Positions 28,327 to 46,755 of a DNA stretch of 64,000 bases are shown here, in pieces. Position 1 is the stretch's first letter; every line of letters starts with the position of its first letter. The stretch spans positions 84,902 to 148,901 of the forward strand of contig NZ_BCXA01000020.1 of NCBI RefSeq assembly GCF_001894865.1, given 5' to 3'. The notes under the pieces were generated by a model, which did not search any database, was not told the origin of the DNA, and was given only the letters and a program-made list of their open reading frames with translations. Source of the stretch: Rhodococcus maanshanensis NBRC 100610 (GTDB lineage Bacteria; Actinomycetota; Actinomycetes; Mycobacteriales; Mycobacteriaceae). Position numbers and translations under genes: made by a program.

Positions 28327-29140
28327 TCTGCCACGCAAGGCGGCGGTCCTCGGCAAGCCGATCGGGCACTCCAAGTCGCCGCTGCTGCACCTGGCGGCGT
28401 ACCGGGCACTCGGCCTGACCGACTGGACCTACGACCGGATCGAATGCACCGGCGAGCAGTTGCCGGGGCTCGTCGGTGGGCTCGGCCCGGAATGGGTCGG
28501 GCTCTCGGTGACGATGCCGGGCAAGGTCGCCGCGCTCGAGTTCGCGACCGAACGGACCGAGCGCGCCGTGCAGGTCGGCTCGGCCAACACCCTGGTCCGG
28601 GTGCCGGGCGGCTGGCGGGCCGACTGCACCGACGTCGACGGCGTGACCGGCGCCCTCGCCGAGGTCGGCGTCACCGATCTGGGCGGCGCGACCGCGGTCG
28701 TGATCGGCGCAGGCGGCACCTCGCGACCGGCGCTGCGGGCGCTGGCGGACCTCGGCGTCGATGCGGTGACGGTCGTCGCCCGCTCCGCCGACCGGGCGGC
28801 GGCCTCGCTGGCCTGCGCGGCGGAGATGGGCCTGCGTGCCCGCCACCTGGGCTTCGATGCCGACGCGCTGGCCGCAGTCTGTGCTGACGCTGCGACGGTG
28901 GTCAGCACGGTGCCTGCGGACGCGATTGCGCCGTTCGCGAGCGCGGTGGCGCAGGCGCCCGTCGTGTTCGACGCGATCTACGATCCCTGGCCGACGCCGC
29001 TCGCAGCCGCGGTCGAGGCGGCCGGCGGGACCGTCGTCGACGGCCTGCGGATGCTGCTGAACCAGGCGTTCGGACAGGTCGAGCAGTTCACCGGCCGTCC
29101 GGCCCCGCGCGCGGAGATGGCGGCCGTGGTCGCGCGCTGA
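28316..29140 (+). CDS. aroE: Shikimate dehydrogenase
   Basis: A 274-residue NADP-dependent shikimate dehydrogenase (3-dehydroshikimate to shikimate). Shikimate-binding motifs are GKPIGHSKSPLLHLAAYRAL and LSVTMPGKVAALEF (catalytic Lys) with CTDVDGVTGAL (Asp). The nucleotide-binding loop is VVIGAGGTSRPALRAL and the C-terminal signature is DGLRMLLNQAFGQVEQFTG. The GTG at 28316 is inside the mltG tail (11-base overlap) and gives the expected N-terminus, [17 protein letters not shown]. It is the first of five shikimate-pathway genes in this run. Confidence 0.94.
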   Translation: MDADLPRKAAVLGKPIGHSKSPLLHLAAYRALGLTDWTYDRIECTGEQLPGLVGGLGPEWVGLSVTMPGKVAALEFATERTERAVQVGSANTLVRVPGGWRADCTDVDGVTGALAEVGVTDLGGATAVVIGAGGTSRPALRALADLGVDAVTVVARSADRAAASLACAAEMGLRARHLGFDADALAAVCADAATVVSTVPADAIAPFASAVAQAPVVFDAIYDPWPTPLAAAVEAAGGTVVDGLRMLLNQAFGQVEQFTGRPAPRAEMAAVVAR

Positions 29141-29240
29141 CGCGCCGCAATCCCTCCACAGCGTCGGATTCATCCCCAGGACGACCGGGATCGGGGTTTC
29201 CTGAGGCCGTGGCGGCGCAGGCCGATGAGAGCGTCGGGGC

Positions 29241-29822
29241 ATGGCGATCGGATTGCTCGGCCTGGCTGGATTGCTCACCGGCGTCGCGACGCGTCGGTTC
29301 CTGCGCCGCTTCACCCGGGCTGCGCCGCCCTGGTGGGTGGCTGTGCTCGCCGTCGGTTTCGTCGCGGCCGGGCTCGCCTGCCCACCGCTGCCGGCCGCCG
29401 CGGCCTGCGCGCTGCTCTGGTGGTGCGTCTGCCTCTCCGCGGTCGACCTGGGGGAGCGCAGGCTGCCGAACGAGCTCACCCTGCCGGGCGCATGCGCGGT
29501 GTTCCTGGTCTCGGTACTGCTTGGCCGGGGGATGGCGGCCCTGGTGGGGGCGGCGATGCTGGCCGGCCTCTACCTCGTCGTGCACCTGGTGTCCCCGGCC
29601 ACGATGGGCGGCGGGGACGTGAAGCTGGCCCTCGGGCTCGGTGCAGCGACGGGTGCGGCTGGCGCCCAGGCGTGGCTGGCTGCGACGGTCGGTGCGGTGG
29701 CGCTGACGGCGGCGGCAGGCGGGTGCGCCCTTGCCCTCGGGCGGGGCCGCCGCACACTCGCGCACGGGCCGTCGATGTGCCTGTCGACGCTGTTGGCGTT
29801 GAGCCTGGCAGGGGGCGGCTAG
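29241..29822 (+). CDS. Short A24 prepilin peptidase-like protein
   Basis: A 193-residue, strongly hydrophobic integral membrane aspartic protease of the A24 (prepilin peptidase) family. The two active-site Asp motifs are [19 protein letters not shown] near residue 66 and the GxGD-type [19 protein letters not shown] near residue 126. The N-terminal cysteine-rich methyltransferase domain of full PilD enzymes is absent, as in many actinobacterial short forms (Rv2551c holds the same position). No pilin or secretion genes are in the window, so its substrate is unknown. It sits between aroE and aroC, 100 bases after aroE. Confidence 0.85.
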   Translation: MAIGLLGLAGLLTGVATRRFLRRFTRAAPPWWVAVLAVGFVAAGLACPPLPAAAACALLWWCVCLSAVDLGERRLPNELTLPGACAVFLVSVLLGRGMAALVGAAMLAGLYLVVHLVSPATMGGGDVKLALGLGAATGAAGAQAWLAATVGAVALTAAAGGCALALGRGRRTLAHGPSMCLSTLLALSLAGGG

Positions 29823-29877
29823 CCGGGGACCGGGCCGGTGTGCGTTGACGACCATGTTTCGTGAAAAGATGGGCGGC

Positions 29878-31064
29878 GTGCTGCGCTGGATAACTGCCGG
29901 AGAATCCCATGGTCCCGCCCTCGTCGCCCTCCTTGATGGGATGGTCGCCGGGGTCGAGGTGACCTCCGAGGACATTGCTTCCCAACTCGCCCGCCGTCGC
30001 CTCGGCTACGGCCGCGGTGCCCGCATGAGCTTCGAGAAGGACGTCGTGACGGTGGTCGGCGGCGTCCGGCACGGTCGCACGATGGGCGGCCCCGTCGCCA
30101 TCGAGGTCGCGAACAGCGAGTGGCCCAAGTGGGAGACGGTCATGTCCTCCGACCCGGTGGACGAGGCGCTGCTCAAGGACCTCGCGCGCAACGCGCCGCT
30201 GACCCGCCCGCGCCCGGGCCACGCCGACTACTCCGGCATGCTCAAGTACGGATTCGACGACGCCCGTCCCGTCCTGGAGCGGGCCAGTGCCCGCGAGACC
30301 GCGGCCAGGGTCGCGGCAGGAACCGTTGCCCGCGCCTTCCTGCGCCAGGTTTTCGGCGTAGAGGTGATCTCCCACGTGATCTCCATCGGTGCCGCCTCGG
30401 GCCCCGCCGATTCCCCGGTCCCCGGTCCCGATGACCTCGAGGCCATCGACGCCAGCCCGGTGCGCGCATTCGGCGCCGAGGCCGAGGCCGCGATGATCGC
30501 GGAGATCGACGCGGCCAAGCGGGACGGCGACACCCTCGGCGGTGTCGTCGAGGTGGTCGTGCACGGCCTGCCCGTCGGGCTCGGCTCGTTCATCAGCGGT
30601 GAGAACCGGCTCGATTCCCGCCTCGCGGCCGCGCTGATGGGCATTCAGGCCATCAAGGGTGTCGAGGTGGGAGACGGCTTCGAGACCTCCCGGCGCCGTG
30701 GCAGCGCCGCGCACGACGAGATGCGGCCCGGCCCCGATGGCGTGCTGCGGTCGACGAACCGAGCGGGCGGCCTCGAGGGCGGCATGACCAACGGCGAGGC
30801 GCTGCGGGTCCGGGCGGCGATGAAGCCGATCTCCACCGTGCCGAGGGCCCTCGCGACCGTCGACATGTCCACCGGCGAGGAGGCCGTCGCCATCCATCAG
30901 CGCAGCGACGTGTGCGCGGTCCCCGCCGCGGGCGTGGTCGCGGAGTCGATGGTGGCACTGGTGGTCGCGCAGGCCGCTCTCGACAAGTTCGGCGGCGACT
31001 CGGTCGAGGAGACGATGCGCAACATCGGCGGATACCTCGACTCCGTCCGGGAACGCCTGTCGAG

Positions 31065-31068
<4 letters not shown>
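29878..31068 (+). CDS. aroC: Chorismate synthase
   Basis: A 396-residue enzyme converting EPSP to chorismate using reduced FMN. Signatures include [69 protein letters not shown] and [15 protein letters not shown], in family order. I place the start at GTG 29878 ([12 protein letters not shown]), the usual N-terminus; an ATG at 29845 in frame would add 11 residues. The stop overlaps aroK by four bases (GTGA). Called aroF in the mycobacterial naming (Rv2540c). Confidence 0.96.
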
Positions 31069-33167
<2,099 letters not shown>

Positions 33168-33172
33168 ACGAA

Positions 33173-33216
33173 CTGTGAGTGGGTTTCACCCCAGCTGGGG
33201 TGAAACCCACTCACAG
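33173..33216. terminator. Perfect 44-base palindrome between convergent genes (bidirectional terminator)
   Basis: Two 22-base arms, CTGTGAGTGGGTTTCACCCC plus AG and its exact complement, meet with no unpaired spacer (centre CAGCTG). It lies between the aroQ stop (33167) and the stop of the membrane protein gene (33230). It can fold as a hairpin in either transcript, with about four loop bases. Lower GC arms than a typical local hairpin and no U-tract. Confidence 0.75.
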
Positions 33217-33229
33217 GCGCGCAGCGCTG

Positions 33230-33952
33230 TTACTTACCGTTCTCGGGCTTGATGGCCTCGAAGACCTCGGTGGGCGCGTCGTCGACGTAGTGCCGACCGC
33301 CGTCCGCGCTCTGGTCGCCTGCGGCCTGCTGCTGGGCGGCCTGATCGTTCTCGTAGTAGCCCTGATCGCTCTCGTCGTAGGCCTGGCCGGTGCCGTGCTC
33401 GTAGGACCACTCGGAGGCCTCGTAGTTCTCCTCCGCGGCCTCGACCACGTCGTAGTCCTGTTCGCTCGCGTACGCGCCTGCGGCCCCAGCGCCTGCTGCG
33501 CCCGGCGAGACGTGGGCAGGCGTCGCCGGGGCCTTGCGCCGAACGAGGAACCGTCCGACCGCCACCGCGAGCATCGCGGGCAGGAAGACGAGCAGGATGG
33601 TGAAGGCAGCCCCGGAGGTGAGCTCGAAGAACAGCGTGTTGTCGCCGACGGCGATGCCGGAGATGGTGCCGATCAGCCAGGTCACCGCGCCTGCCAGCAC
33701 ACCCGCGAGGGCGGCGGCCTTGAGCCACATCATGGTCAGGTCGGCGCCGGACTCCTCGTCCACCGCGGTGCGCGCGTCCCTGATGCCGTCGAGCCCGCCC
33801 CACAGCAGTGCGACCAGCACCACGAACGCGAGCGAGACCCACCGCAAGGACGATCCGTGCAGGGGCCACTGCGTGACCGCGAGTCCGAGCACCACCCTCG
33901 TCACGACATGCACCGACGCCATACCCAGACCACGAAGAAGCCACGAGTTCAT
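33230..33952 (-). CDS. Rv2536-like (B-4DMT) four-helix membrane protein with acidic Tyr/Gln-rich tail
   Basis: A 240-residue protein. The start MNSWLLRGLGMASVHVVTRV and four hydrophobic helices over residues about 5-145 match the actinobacterial B-4DMT family (Rv2536, same location). After FLVRRKAPATPAH the C-terminal 90 residues are hydrophilic and compositionally biased, with repeats of E-x-x-Y and D-Q (YDVVEAAEENYEASEWSYE, YDESDQGYYENDQAAQQQAA). The ATG at 33952 is preferred; an upstream extension would be antisense to pepQ's promoter region. Function unknown. It is on the opposite strand to its neighbours, convergent with aroQ. Confidence 0.8.
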   Translation of the reverse strand: MNSWLLRGLGMASVHVVTRVVLGLAVTQWPLHGSSLRWVSLAFVVLVALLWGGLDGIRDARTAVDEESGADLTMMWLKAAALAGVLAGAVTWLIGTISGIAVGDNTLFFELTSGAAFTILLVFLPAMLAVAVGRFLVRRKAPATPAHVSPGAAGAGAAGAYASEQDYDVVEAAEENYEASEWSYEHGTGQAYDESDQGYYENDQAAQQQAAGDQSADGGRHYVDDAPTEVFEAIKPENGK

Positions 33953-34052
33953 GGCGACAGCGTAACGACCGCTCAATGGGACCTGTGGCCTAACCCACAC
34001 GTGGCGCGGCGAGGGCCCTCGCGAGGGGCGGACGCTGCCGTAGGTTGAGCTC

Positions 34053-35159
34053 ATGTCGACCGTCGATCACGGGTCCCGCCGGGCCGCACTGCGCACACTG
34101 CTCACCGACTGGGGCGTCGAGGCGCTCTTGGTGACCGATCTGCTCAACATCAGGTACCTCACGGGGTTCACGGGGTCGAATGCCGCGCTGCTCGTCGACG
34201 CGCGCGACGAACCGGGTGCCGAGTCGCGGACCCTCATCTGCACCGACGGCCGGTACCTGATCCAGGTCGGCGAGCAGGTGCCGGACCTCGAGGCGGTGAT
34301 CGACAGGGCCAGCGCCGCCCACCTGATCGGCCGCTGCGCCGATGCAGGCCCGGTGCGGCTCGGCTTCGAGAGCCACGTGGTGACCGTCGACGAGCTCGCC
34401 GCCTGGCAGGAACTGGCGCCGTCGCTGGAGATGACCAGGGCGCCGCGGCTGGTCGAGCGGCTCCGCATGGTCAAGGACGAGCACGAGGTGGGGCTGCTGC
34501 GGCGAGCGTGCGCCGCGGCGGACCTCGCCCTCGCCGTCCTCGTCGAGCGCGGGGGACTGCGCCCGGGTCGGACCGAGCGGGAGGTCGGACGGGAACTGGA
34601 GTTCCTGATGCTCGAGCACGGCGCGGACGGCATCTCGTTCGAGACGATCGTCGCGGCGGGCGCGAACTCGGCGATCCCGCACCACCGTCCGACCGACGCC
34701 ACGCTCGCCGCGGGGGACTTCGTCAAGCTCGACTTCGGGGCGACGGTCGAGGGGTACCACTCGGACATGACCAGGACGTTCGTGCTCGGCGCGGCGGCGG
34801 ACTGGCAGCGTGAGGTGTACGAGCTCGTGGCGACCGCGCAGGCCGCGGGCCGGGCCGCCCTCGCGCCGGGCGTGGAGGTCGCCGCGGTGGACGCCGCGGC
34901 CCGGTCGGTCATCGAGTCAGCGGGCTACGGGGAGCTGTTCCTGCACGGTCTCGGGCACGGCGTGGGGCTGGAGATCCACGAAGCACCGGGGATCGGCAAG
35001 CTCGGCACCGGTACACTGCTAGCCGGTGCTGCGGTGACGGTCGAGCCCGGTGTGTACTTCTCCGGTCGCGGAGGCGTCAGGATCGAGGACACGCTCGTCG
35101 TTCGCGAGCAGGAGCCCGAGCTCCTCACCCTCACCACCAAGGATCTCGTAATCGTCTGA
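34053..35159 (+). CDS. pepQ: Xaa-Pro peptidase, M24 family
   Basis: A 368-residue cytoplasmic metallopeptidase (aminopeptidase P/prolidase type). The N-terminal creatinase-like domain includes LLVTDLLNIRYLTGFTGSNA. The pita-bread catalytic domain carries the five metal ligands: FVKLDFGATVEGYHSDMTRT (two Asp), FLHGLGHGVGLEIHEAPGI (His), VTVEPGVYF (Glu) and VRIEDTLVV (Glu). Cleaves X-Pro bonds. ATG at 34053; efp begins 16 bases after its stop with GAAGGAGA between, so they are cotranscribed, as in most actinobacteria (Rv2535c-efp). Confidence 0.93.
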   Translation: MSTVDHGSRRAALRTLLTDWGVEALLVTDLLNIRYLTGFTGSNAALLVDARDEPGAESRTLICTDGRYLIQVGEQVPDLEAVIDRASAAHLIGRCADAGPVRLGFESHVVTVDELAAWQELAPSLEMTRAPRLVERLRMVKDEHEVGLLRRACAAADLALAVLVERGGLRPGRTEREVGRELEFLMLEHGADGISFETIVAAGANSAIPHHRPTDATLAAGDFVKLDFGATVEGYHSDMTRTFVLGAAADWQREVYELVATAQAAGRAALAPGVEVAAVDAAARSVIESAGYGELFLHGLGHGVGLEIHEAPGIGKLGTGTLLAGAAVTVEPGVYFSGRGGVRIEDTLVVREQEPELLTLTTKDLVIV

Positions 35160-35175
35160 AGGAGACGCGAAGTAA

Positions 35176-35739
35176 GTGGCTGATACCAGTGATTTCAAGA
35201 ACGGGCTCGTGCTGAAGATCGAGGGCCAGCTCTGGCAGATCATCGAGTTCCAGCACGTGAAGCCGGGCAAGGGCCCCGCGTTCGTGCGGACCAAGCTCAA
35301 GAACGTGCTCTCCGGCAAGACCGTGGACAAGACCTTCAACGCGGGCGTCAAGGTGGAGACCGCGACCGTCGACCGTCGCGACATGACGTACCTCTACCAC
35401 GACGGTAGCGACTACATCTTCATGGACGGCGACACCTACGACCAGATCTCGATCAACGAGGCCACCGTCGGCGACGGCGCGCGCTTCCTGCTCGAGAACA
35501 TGCAGGTCCAGGTCGCGACCCACGACGACGCCCCGCTGTTCGTCGAGCTCCCGGTGACCGTCGAGCTCGTCGTCCAGCACACCGATCCCGGCCTGCAGGG
35601 CGACCGTTCGACCGGTGGCACCAAGCCCGCCACCCTCGAGACCGGCGCCGAGGTGCAGGTTCCGCTGTTCATCAACACCGGCGACAAGCTCAAGATCGAC
35701 TCGCGGGACGGCAACTACCTGGGCCGTGTGAACTCGTAG
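35176..35739 (+). CDS. efp: Elongation factor P
   Basis: A 187-residue translation factor that rescues ribosomes stalled at polyproline. N-terminal KOW-like domain with the loop [19 protein letters not shown]; Lys32 at the loop tip (PGKGP) is the position modified in some bacteria. Two OB domains follow, with the family C-terminal signature [20 protein letters not shown]. The GTG at 35176 follows GAAGGAGA. nusB starts one base after the efp stop. Confidence 0.97.
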   Translation: MADTSDFKNGLVLKIEGQLWQIIEFQHVKPGKGPAFVRTKLKNVLSGKTVDKTFNAGVKVETATVDRRDMTYLYHDGSDYIFMDGDTYDQISINEATVGDGARFLLENMQVQVATHDDAPLFVELPVTVELVVQHTDPGLQGDRSTGGTKPATLETGAEVQVPLFINTGDKLKIDSRDGNYLGRVNS

Positions 35740-35740
35740 C

Positions 35741-36244
35741 GTGTCCGGCAGTCAGAAGAAGCTCGGGGCCAGGCACAAGGCCCGTAAGCGCGCTGTCGAT
35801 TTCCTCTTCGAGGCGGAAGCGCGCGACCTCGACCCGGTCGATCTCGCGACCGAGCGGGCCGAGCTCGCCGGAACGGACGACGCCGTCGCCCCGGTGAGCC
35901 CGTACACCGTCACCCTGGTGACCGGCGTCGCGGAGAACCTCGACCGGCTGGACCGGGTCATCGCCGACCACCTGCAGGACTGGACGCTCGAGCGCCTGCC
36001 CGCGGTGGACCGCGCGATCCTGCGAATCGCCGTGTGGGAGCTCTTCCACGCCACCGACGTGCCGCCCGTGGTGGCGGTCGACGAGGCCGTCGAGTTGGCC
36101 AAGGAGTTGTCCACCGACGACTCGCCGGGATTCATCAACGGGGTCCTCGGCCAGGTCGTGCTCGTCGCGCCGCAGGTGCGGGCCGCCGCGGCCGCCACCT
36201 CGCAGCGCGCGGAGGCCGCGCAAGAGCCGGGCACCGACGCCTGA
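35741..36244 (+). CDS. nusB: Transcription antitermination factor NusB
   Basis: A 167-residue all-helical RNA-binding protein that works with NusE/S10 on boxA of rRNA leaders. Landmarks are [20 protein letters not shown] (Arg-rich RNA-binding start), [19 protein letters not shown], and [27 protein letters not shown], cut here at family boundaries. The Ala/Glu-rich C-terminal tail is extra. The GTG at 35741 is one base after the efp stop. A strong hairpin follows, separating it from pyrR. Confidence 0.95.
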   Translation: MSGSQKKLGARHKARKRAVDFLFEAEARDLDPVDLATERAELAGTDDAVAPVSPYTVTLVTGVAENLDRLDRVIADHLQDWTLERLPAVDRAILRIAVWELFHATDVPPVVAVDEAVELAKELSTDDSPGFINGVLGQVVLVAPQVRAAAAATSQRAEAAQEPGTDA

Positions 36245-38039
<1,795 letters not shown>

Positions 38040-38043
<4 letters not shown>

Positions 38044-39335
38044 GCGACGTGATCATCCGCGGGGCGCGGATCTACGGCGAGGGCGAGCCGCAGGACGTGC
38101 TGATCTCGGGCGGTGAGATCCGCGGGATCGGTGCGGGACTGGACGCACCCGAGGGCGCCGAGGTCATCGAGGCGGCCGGCCAGGTGCTGCTGCCCGGCTT
38201 CGTCGACCTGCACACGCATCTGCGCGAACCCGGCCGCGAGGACACCGAGACCATCGAGTCCGGTTCGGCCGCGGGGGCGCTCGGCGGATACACCGCGGTG
38301 TTCGCGATGGCCAACACGAGCCCGGTCGCCGACTCCGTCGTGATCACCGACCACGTGTGGCGCAGGGGGCAGGAGGTCGGCCTTGTCGACGTGCACCCGG
38401 TCGGCGCGGTCACCGTCGGGCTCGAGGGCAAGCAGCTCGCGGAGATGGCCACCATGGCGTCTGGCATCGGCAAGGTCAAGATGTTCTCCGACGACGGACA
38501 CTGCGTGTACGACCCGCTCATCATGCGCCGCGCGCTCGAGTACTCCAGCGCGCTCGGGGTGCTGATCGCCCAGCACGCGGAGGAGCCGCGGCTGACCGTC
38601 GGCGCCGTCGCGCACGAGGGCCCGACCGCCGCCCGGCTCGGCCTTGCCGGCTGGCCGCGGGCCGCCGAGGAGTCCATCGTCGCCCGCGACGCGCTGCTGG
38701 CCAGGGACGCGGGCGCCCGCGTGCACATCTGCCACGCCTCCACCGCGGGCACCGTCGAGCTGATGAAGTGGGCCCGCGGACAGGGCATCTCGATCACCGC
38801 CGAGGTCACCCCGCACCACCTGCTGCTCGACGACTCGCGGCTGGAGACCTACGACGCGGTGAACCGGGTGAACCCGCCGCTGCGCGAGCAAAGCGACATC
38901 GCCGCGCTGCGGCAGGGCCTGGCCGACGGCGTCATCGACTGCGTCGCCACCGACCACGCCCCGCACGCCGAGCAGGACAAGTGCTGCGAGTTCTCGGCCG
39001 CGAGGCCGGGCATGCTCGGGCTGGAGACGGCGCTGGCGATCGTCGCGCAGACGATGGTCGAGACCGGCCTGCTGGACTGGCGCGGGGTCGCCCGGGTGAT
39101 GAGCGAGCGGCCCGCCGAGATCGTCGGACTGAGCGATCAGGGTCGGCCGATCGCGGTCGGCGAGCCCGCCAACCTGACGCTGGTCGACCCGGATCGCGAG
39201 TGGACGGTGCGGGCACCGGAGCTGGCGTCGATCGCTCAGAACAGCCCGTTCGACGCGATGACCTTCGGCGCCAGGGTCACCACCACCCTGCTGCGCGGTC
39301 GGGTCACCGTCGGGGACGGGCAGGTGCGGCCATGA
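38040..39335 (+). CDS. pyrC: Dihydroorotase
   Basis: A 431-residue amidohydrolase cyclising carbamoyl aspartate to dihydroorotate. Metal ligands are in [16 protein letters not shown] (HxH), [10 protein letters not shown] and [10 protein letters not shown] (His), and [14 protein letters not shown] (Asp). The [12 protein letters not shown] segment lies where other type I enzymes have their second metal-site residues. Length and motifs suit the multifunctional-type (class I) DHOase used by actinobacteria. Starts with GTG at 38040 inside the pyrB stop; ATGA overlap with the next gene. Confidence 0.96.
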
Positions 39336-39819
39336 GTACGGACCGGATCCTGCTGACGCTCGGCTTCCTGCTGTTCTGGGTGCTGATGGTGGCGCTGATG
39401 TACCGGGGCTGGAAGAAGCGGGCGGGCCGTCAGGCGGATGCGATCGGGGAGCTGCCCGCGGTGCCTGCCGACCTGGGCGCGCTGCTGATCCCGCCGAGCA
39501 GCGGTCTGTACGTGGGCAGCACGCTCGCGCCCAGCTGGCAGGACCGGATCGCGGTGGGGGACATCGGCTTCCGCGCGACCGGCGATCTCAGCAGGCACGA
39601 GAAGGGTGTGCTGCTCGAGCGAGACGGCGCCTCGGCGATCTGGATCCCGCAGGCCTCGATCCGGGCGATCCGGACCGAACGCGGGCTCGCGGGCAAGGTC
39701 ATGAGCAAGGACGGGGTCCTGGTGATCCGGTGGGAGCTGCCCACCGGAACGGAGATCGACACCGGATTCCGTGGAGACGACAAGAGTGTGTACCCGGCAT
39801 GGGTGAACGGAGAGAACGC

Positions 39820-39823
<4 letters not shown>
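39332..39823 (+). CDS. Rv1382-like membrane-anchored PH-like protein in the pyr operon
   Basis: A 163-residue protein with one N-terminal transmembrane helix ([19 protein letters not shown], residues 6-24), a short basic stretch ([10 protein letters not shown]), and a beta-rich cytoplasmic domain that resembles the bacterial PH-like fold ([48 protein letters not shown]). The same gene lies between pyrC and carA in mycobacteria (Rv1382). Function unknown; its four-base overlaps on both sides mean it is made with the pathway enzymes. It might tether or regulate them at the membrane, which is speculation. Confidence 0.82.
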
Positions 39824-44347
<4,524 letters not shown>

Positions 44348-44351
<4 letters not shown>

Positions 44352-45220
44352 GCCAGCTCAGCTGGGGCAGCCGGCTCCGGTCCGCCATAGCGGACCGGGG
44401 CAGGCTGTGCGTGGGCATCGACCCGCACCCGTCGCTGCTGCGGGCGTGGGGGCTCCCAGAGACCGCTGGGGGCGTCGAGACCTTCGCGGAGATATGCGTG
44501 GAGGCCTTCGTCGGCGATGTGGCGCTGGTGAAGCCACAGGTGGCCTTCTTCGAGGCATACGGGTCGGCCGGGTACGCGGTGCTCGAGCGGACCATCTCGG
44601 TGGTGCGCGCGGCCGGCACGCTCGTCATCGCCGATGCCAAGCGGGGCGACATCGGTTCGACCATGGCGGCGTACTCGCAGGCCTGGCTCGGCGAGGACAC
44701 GCCGCTGGCGTCGGACGCAGTGACGGTCTCGCCCTATCTCGGGTTCGGCGCGCTCGAGCCCGCCGTCGAGTTGGCGACCGAGCACGGCAGGGGACTCTTC
44801 GTGCTCGCCCGTACCTCCAATCCCGAGGGTGGCCGGTTGCAGGGCGCCCGGTTGCTGGGTGGTCAGCTCGACGCTGCCGACCTTTCGGGCGTTTCTGCTG
44901 GTGAGAGTGTGTCGGTGGCGCAATCGATCGTTGACGCGGCCGTCGCGCAGAACCGGGACGGACTGGACACGGTTGGCCTGGTGGTCGGTGCGACACGCGG
45001 ACACGGATTGGATTTATCGGAATTTTCCGGGCCGATTCTCGCGCCCGGCCTCGGTGCGCAGGGCGCCACCGTCGCCGATCTGGCCGAGATTTTCCGTGAT
45101 TCTCGAGAGTTGTTGCTGCCCAACACTTCTCGAGATGTTCTTCGGCACGGGCCGTCGGTTTCCGCGCTTCGCGAGGCCGCGGAGCGGGTCAGGGACGACG
45201 TCGAGAACGGGCTCGCATAA
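44348..45220 (+). CDS. pyrF: Orotidine 5'-phosphate decarboxylase (type 2)
   Basis: A 290-residue type 2 OMP decarboxylase making UMP. Signatures: [33 protein letters not shown], and the active-site [19 protein letters not shown], then [19 protein letters not shown]. The GTG at 44348 overlaps the carB stop. The last 350 bases are clearly less GC-rich at third positions than the rest of the operon, with a rare TTA leucine codon in the GLDLSEF stretch. Last gene of the pyr operon; pyrD and pyrE are not in the window. Confidence 0.95.
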
Positions 45221-45346
45221 CCCACCGGAATTACGCGCTGACCTGGGGGGTGGGTTCGCAATCGGCGCCCGGCGTGAGTACGGTCGCTATCGCTGCTGGT
45301 TAACCGGTGGCAGAAGACTATTTGCACACGACGAGACGGAGGAACC

Positions 45347-45670
45347 GTGGCCCTTCCCCAGTTGACTGATGAGCAGCGCGCCGCTGCTTTGGAGAAGGCG
45401 GCTGCAGCCCGTAAGGCCAGGGCTGAGCTCAAGGAGCGCCTCAAGCGCGGCGGCACCGACCTGAAGCAGGTCCTCAAGGATGCCGAAGAGAACGAGATCC
45501 TCGGCAAGATGAAGGTGTCCGCACTGCTCGAGGCCCTGCCCAAGGTGGGCAAGGTCAAGGCGCAGGAAATCATGACCGAGCTGGAGATCGCTCCGACCCG
45601 TCGCCTCCGTGGCCTCGGTGATCGGCAGCGCAAGGCTCTGCTCACCAGGTTCGATTTCGACGCTGAGTAG
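45347..45670 (+). CDS. mihF: Integration host factor MihF
   Basis: A 107-residue actinobacterial integration host factor, a nucleoid-associated DNA-binding protein needed for mycobacteriophage L5 integration. Basic helical N-terminus ([19 protein letters not shown]) and a helix-two-turn-helix core ([54 protein letters not shown]). The GTG at 45347 has GGAGGA a few bases upstream. The 126-base gap before it is AT-richer (GGTTAACCGG, ACTATTTGCAC) and probably carries its own promoter. gmk follows eight bases later. Confidence 0.95.
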   Translation: MALPQLTDEQRAAALEKAAAARKARAELKERLKRGGTDLKQVLKDAEENEILGKMKVSALLEALPKVGKVKAQEIMTELEIAPTRRLRGLGDRQRKALLTRFDFDAE

Positions 45671-45677
45671 GAATCTG

Positions 45678-46313
45678 GTGGCTGACACAGACAACGTGTC
45701 AGACAACAGCAAGACCACCCCGGCTTCGAACAGCGGGGAAAGCACAGCGCAGAGGGGCCGGCTGGTTGTACTGGCCGGCCCCTCAGCCGTGGGCAAGTCG
45801 AGTGTGGTGCGCAAGCTCCACGATCGACTTCCCGACCTGGTCTTCAGCGTGTCTGCCACGACGAGAGACCCGCGGCCCGGCGAGGTCGACGGCAAGGACT
45901 ACACGTTCGTCACCGCTGCCGAGTTCGAGCGGATGATCGCCGCGGGCGAGATGCTCGAATGGGCGGAGATCCACGGTGGGCTGCAGCGGTCGGGCACTCC
46001 GGCCGCGCCGGTTGTCGCGGCCCTCGAGGCGGGGCATCCCGTGCTCGTGGAGGTCGACCTGGCAGGCGCCCGTGCCGTCCGGGCGGCGATGCCGGAGGCG
46101 ATTCTGGCCTTCCTCGCGCCGCCGAGCTGGGAGGAGCTGGTGTCCCGGCTGACCGGTCGCGGCACCGAGTCGGCGGACGTCGTCGCCCGCCGGCTGGAGA
46201 CCGCGAAGGTCGAATTGGCGGCCAAGGACGAGTTCGACACGGTGATCGTCAACGAGGATGTCGACCGTGCGTGCGACGAGTTGGTATCCTTGTTGGTTGG
46301 AACGCCGCGATAG
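45678..46313 (+). CDS. gmk: Guanylate kinase
   Basis: A 211-residue enzyme phosphorylating GMP to GDP. P-loop [18 protein letters not shown] begins at about residue 32, GMP-binding segment [20 protein letters not shown], and [10 protein letters not shown] polar 30-residue N-terminal extension precedes the P-loop. GTG 45678 is chosen as the first start after the mihF stop; GTG 45696 is an alternative. Cotranscription with mihF is the conserved actinobacterial arrangement. Confidence 0.95.
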   Translation: MADTDNVSDNSKTTPASNSGESTAQRGRLVVLAGPSAVGKSSVVRKLHDRLPDLVFSVSATTRDPRPGEVDGKDYTFVTAAEFERMIAAGEMLEWAEIHGGLQRSGTPAAPVVAALEAGHPVLVEVDLAGARAVRAAMPEAILAFLAPPSWEELVSRLTGRGTESADVVARRLETAKVELAAKDEFDTVIVNEDVDRACDELVSLLVGTPR

Positions 46314-46400
46314 TCGGCGTTCGTTCAGGATTCTGTCTAGAAAACAGCACCGATCACGACTAGCAGCACCTTTGCTCGAACCTGCAGTTCTCAGAAGTAG

Positions 46401-46745
<345 letters not shown>

Positions 46746-46755
46746 TACAGAGCCC

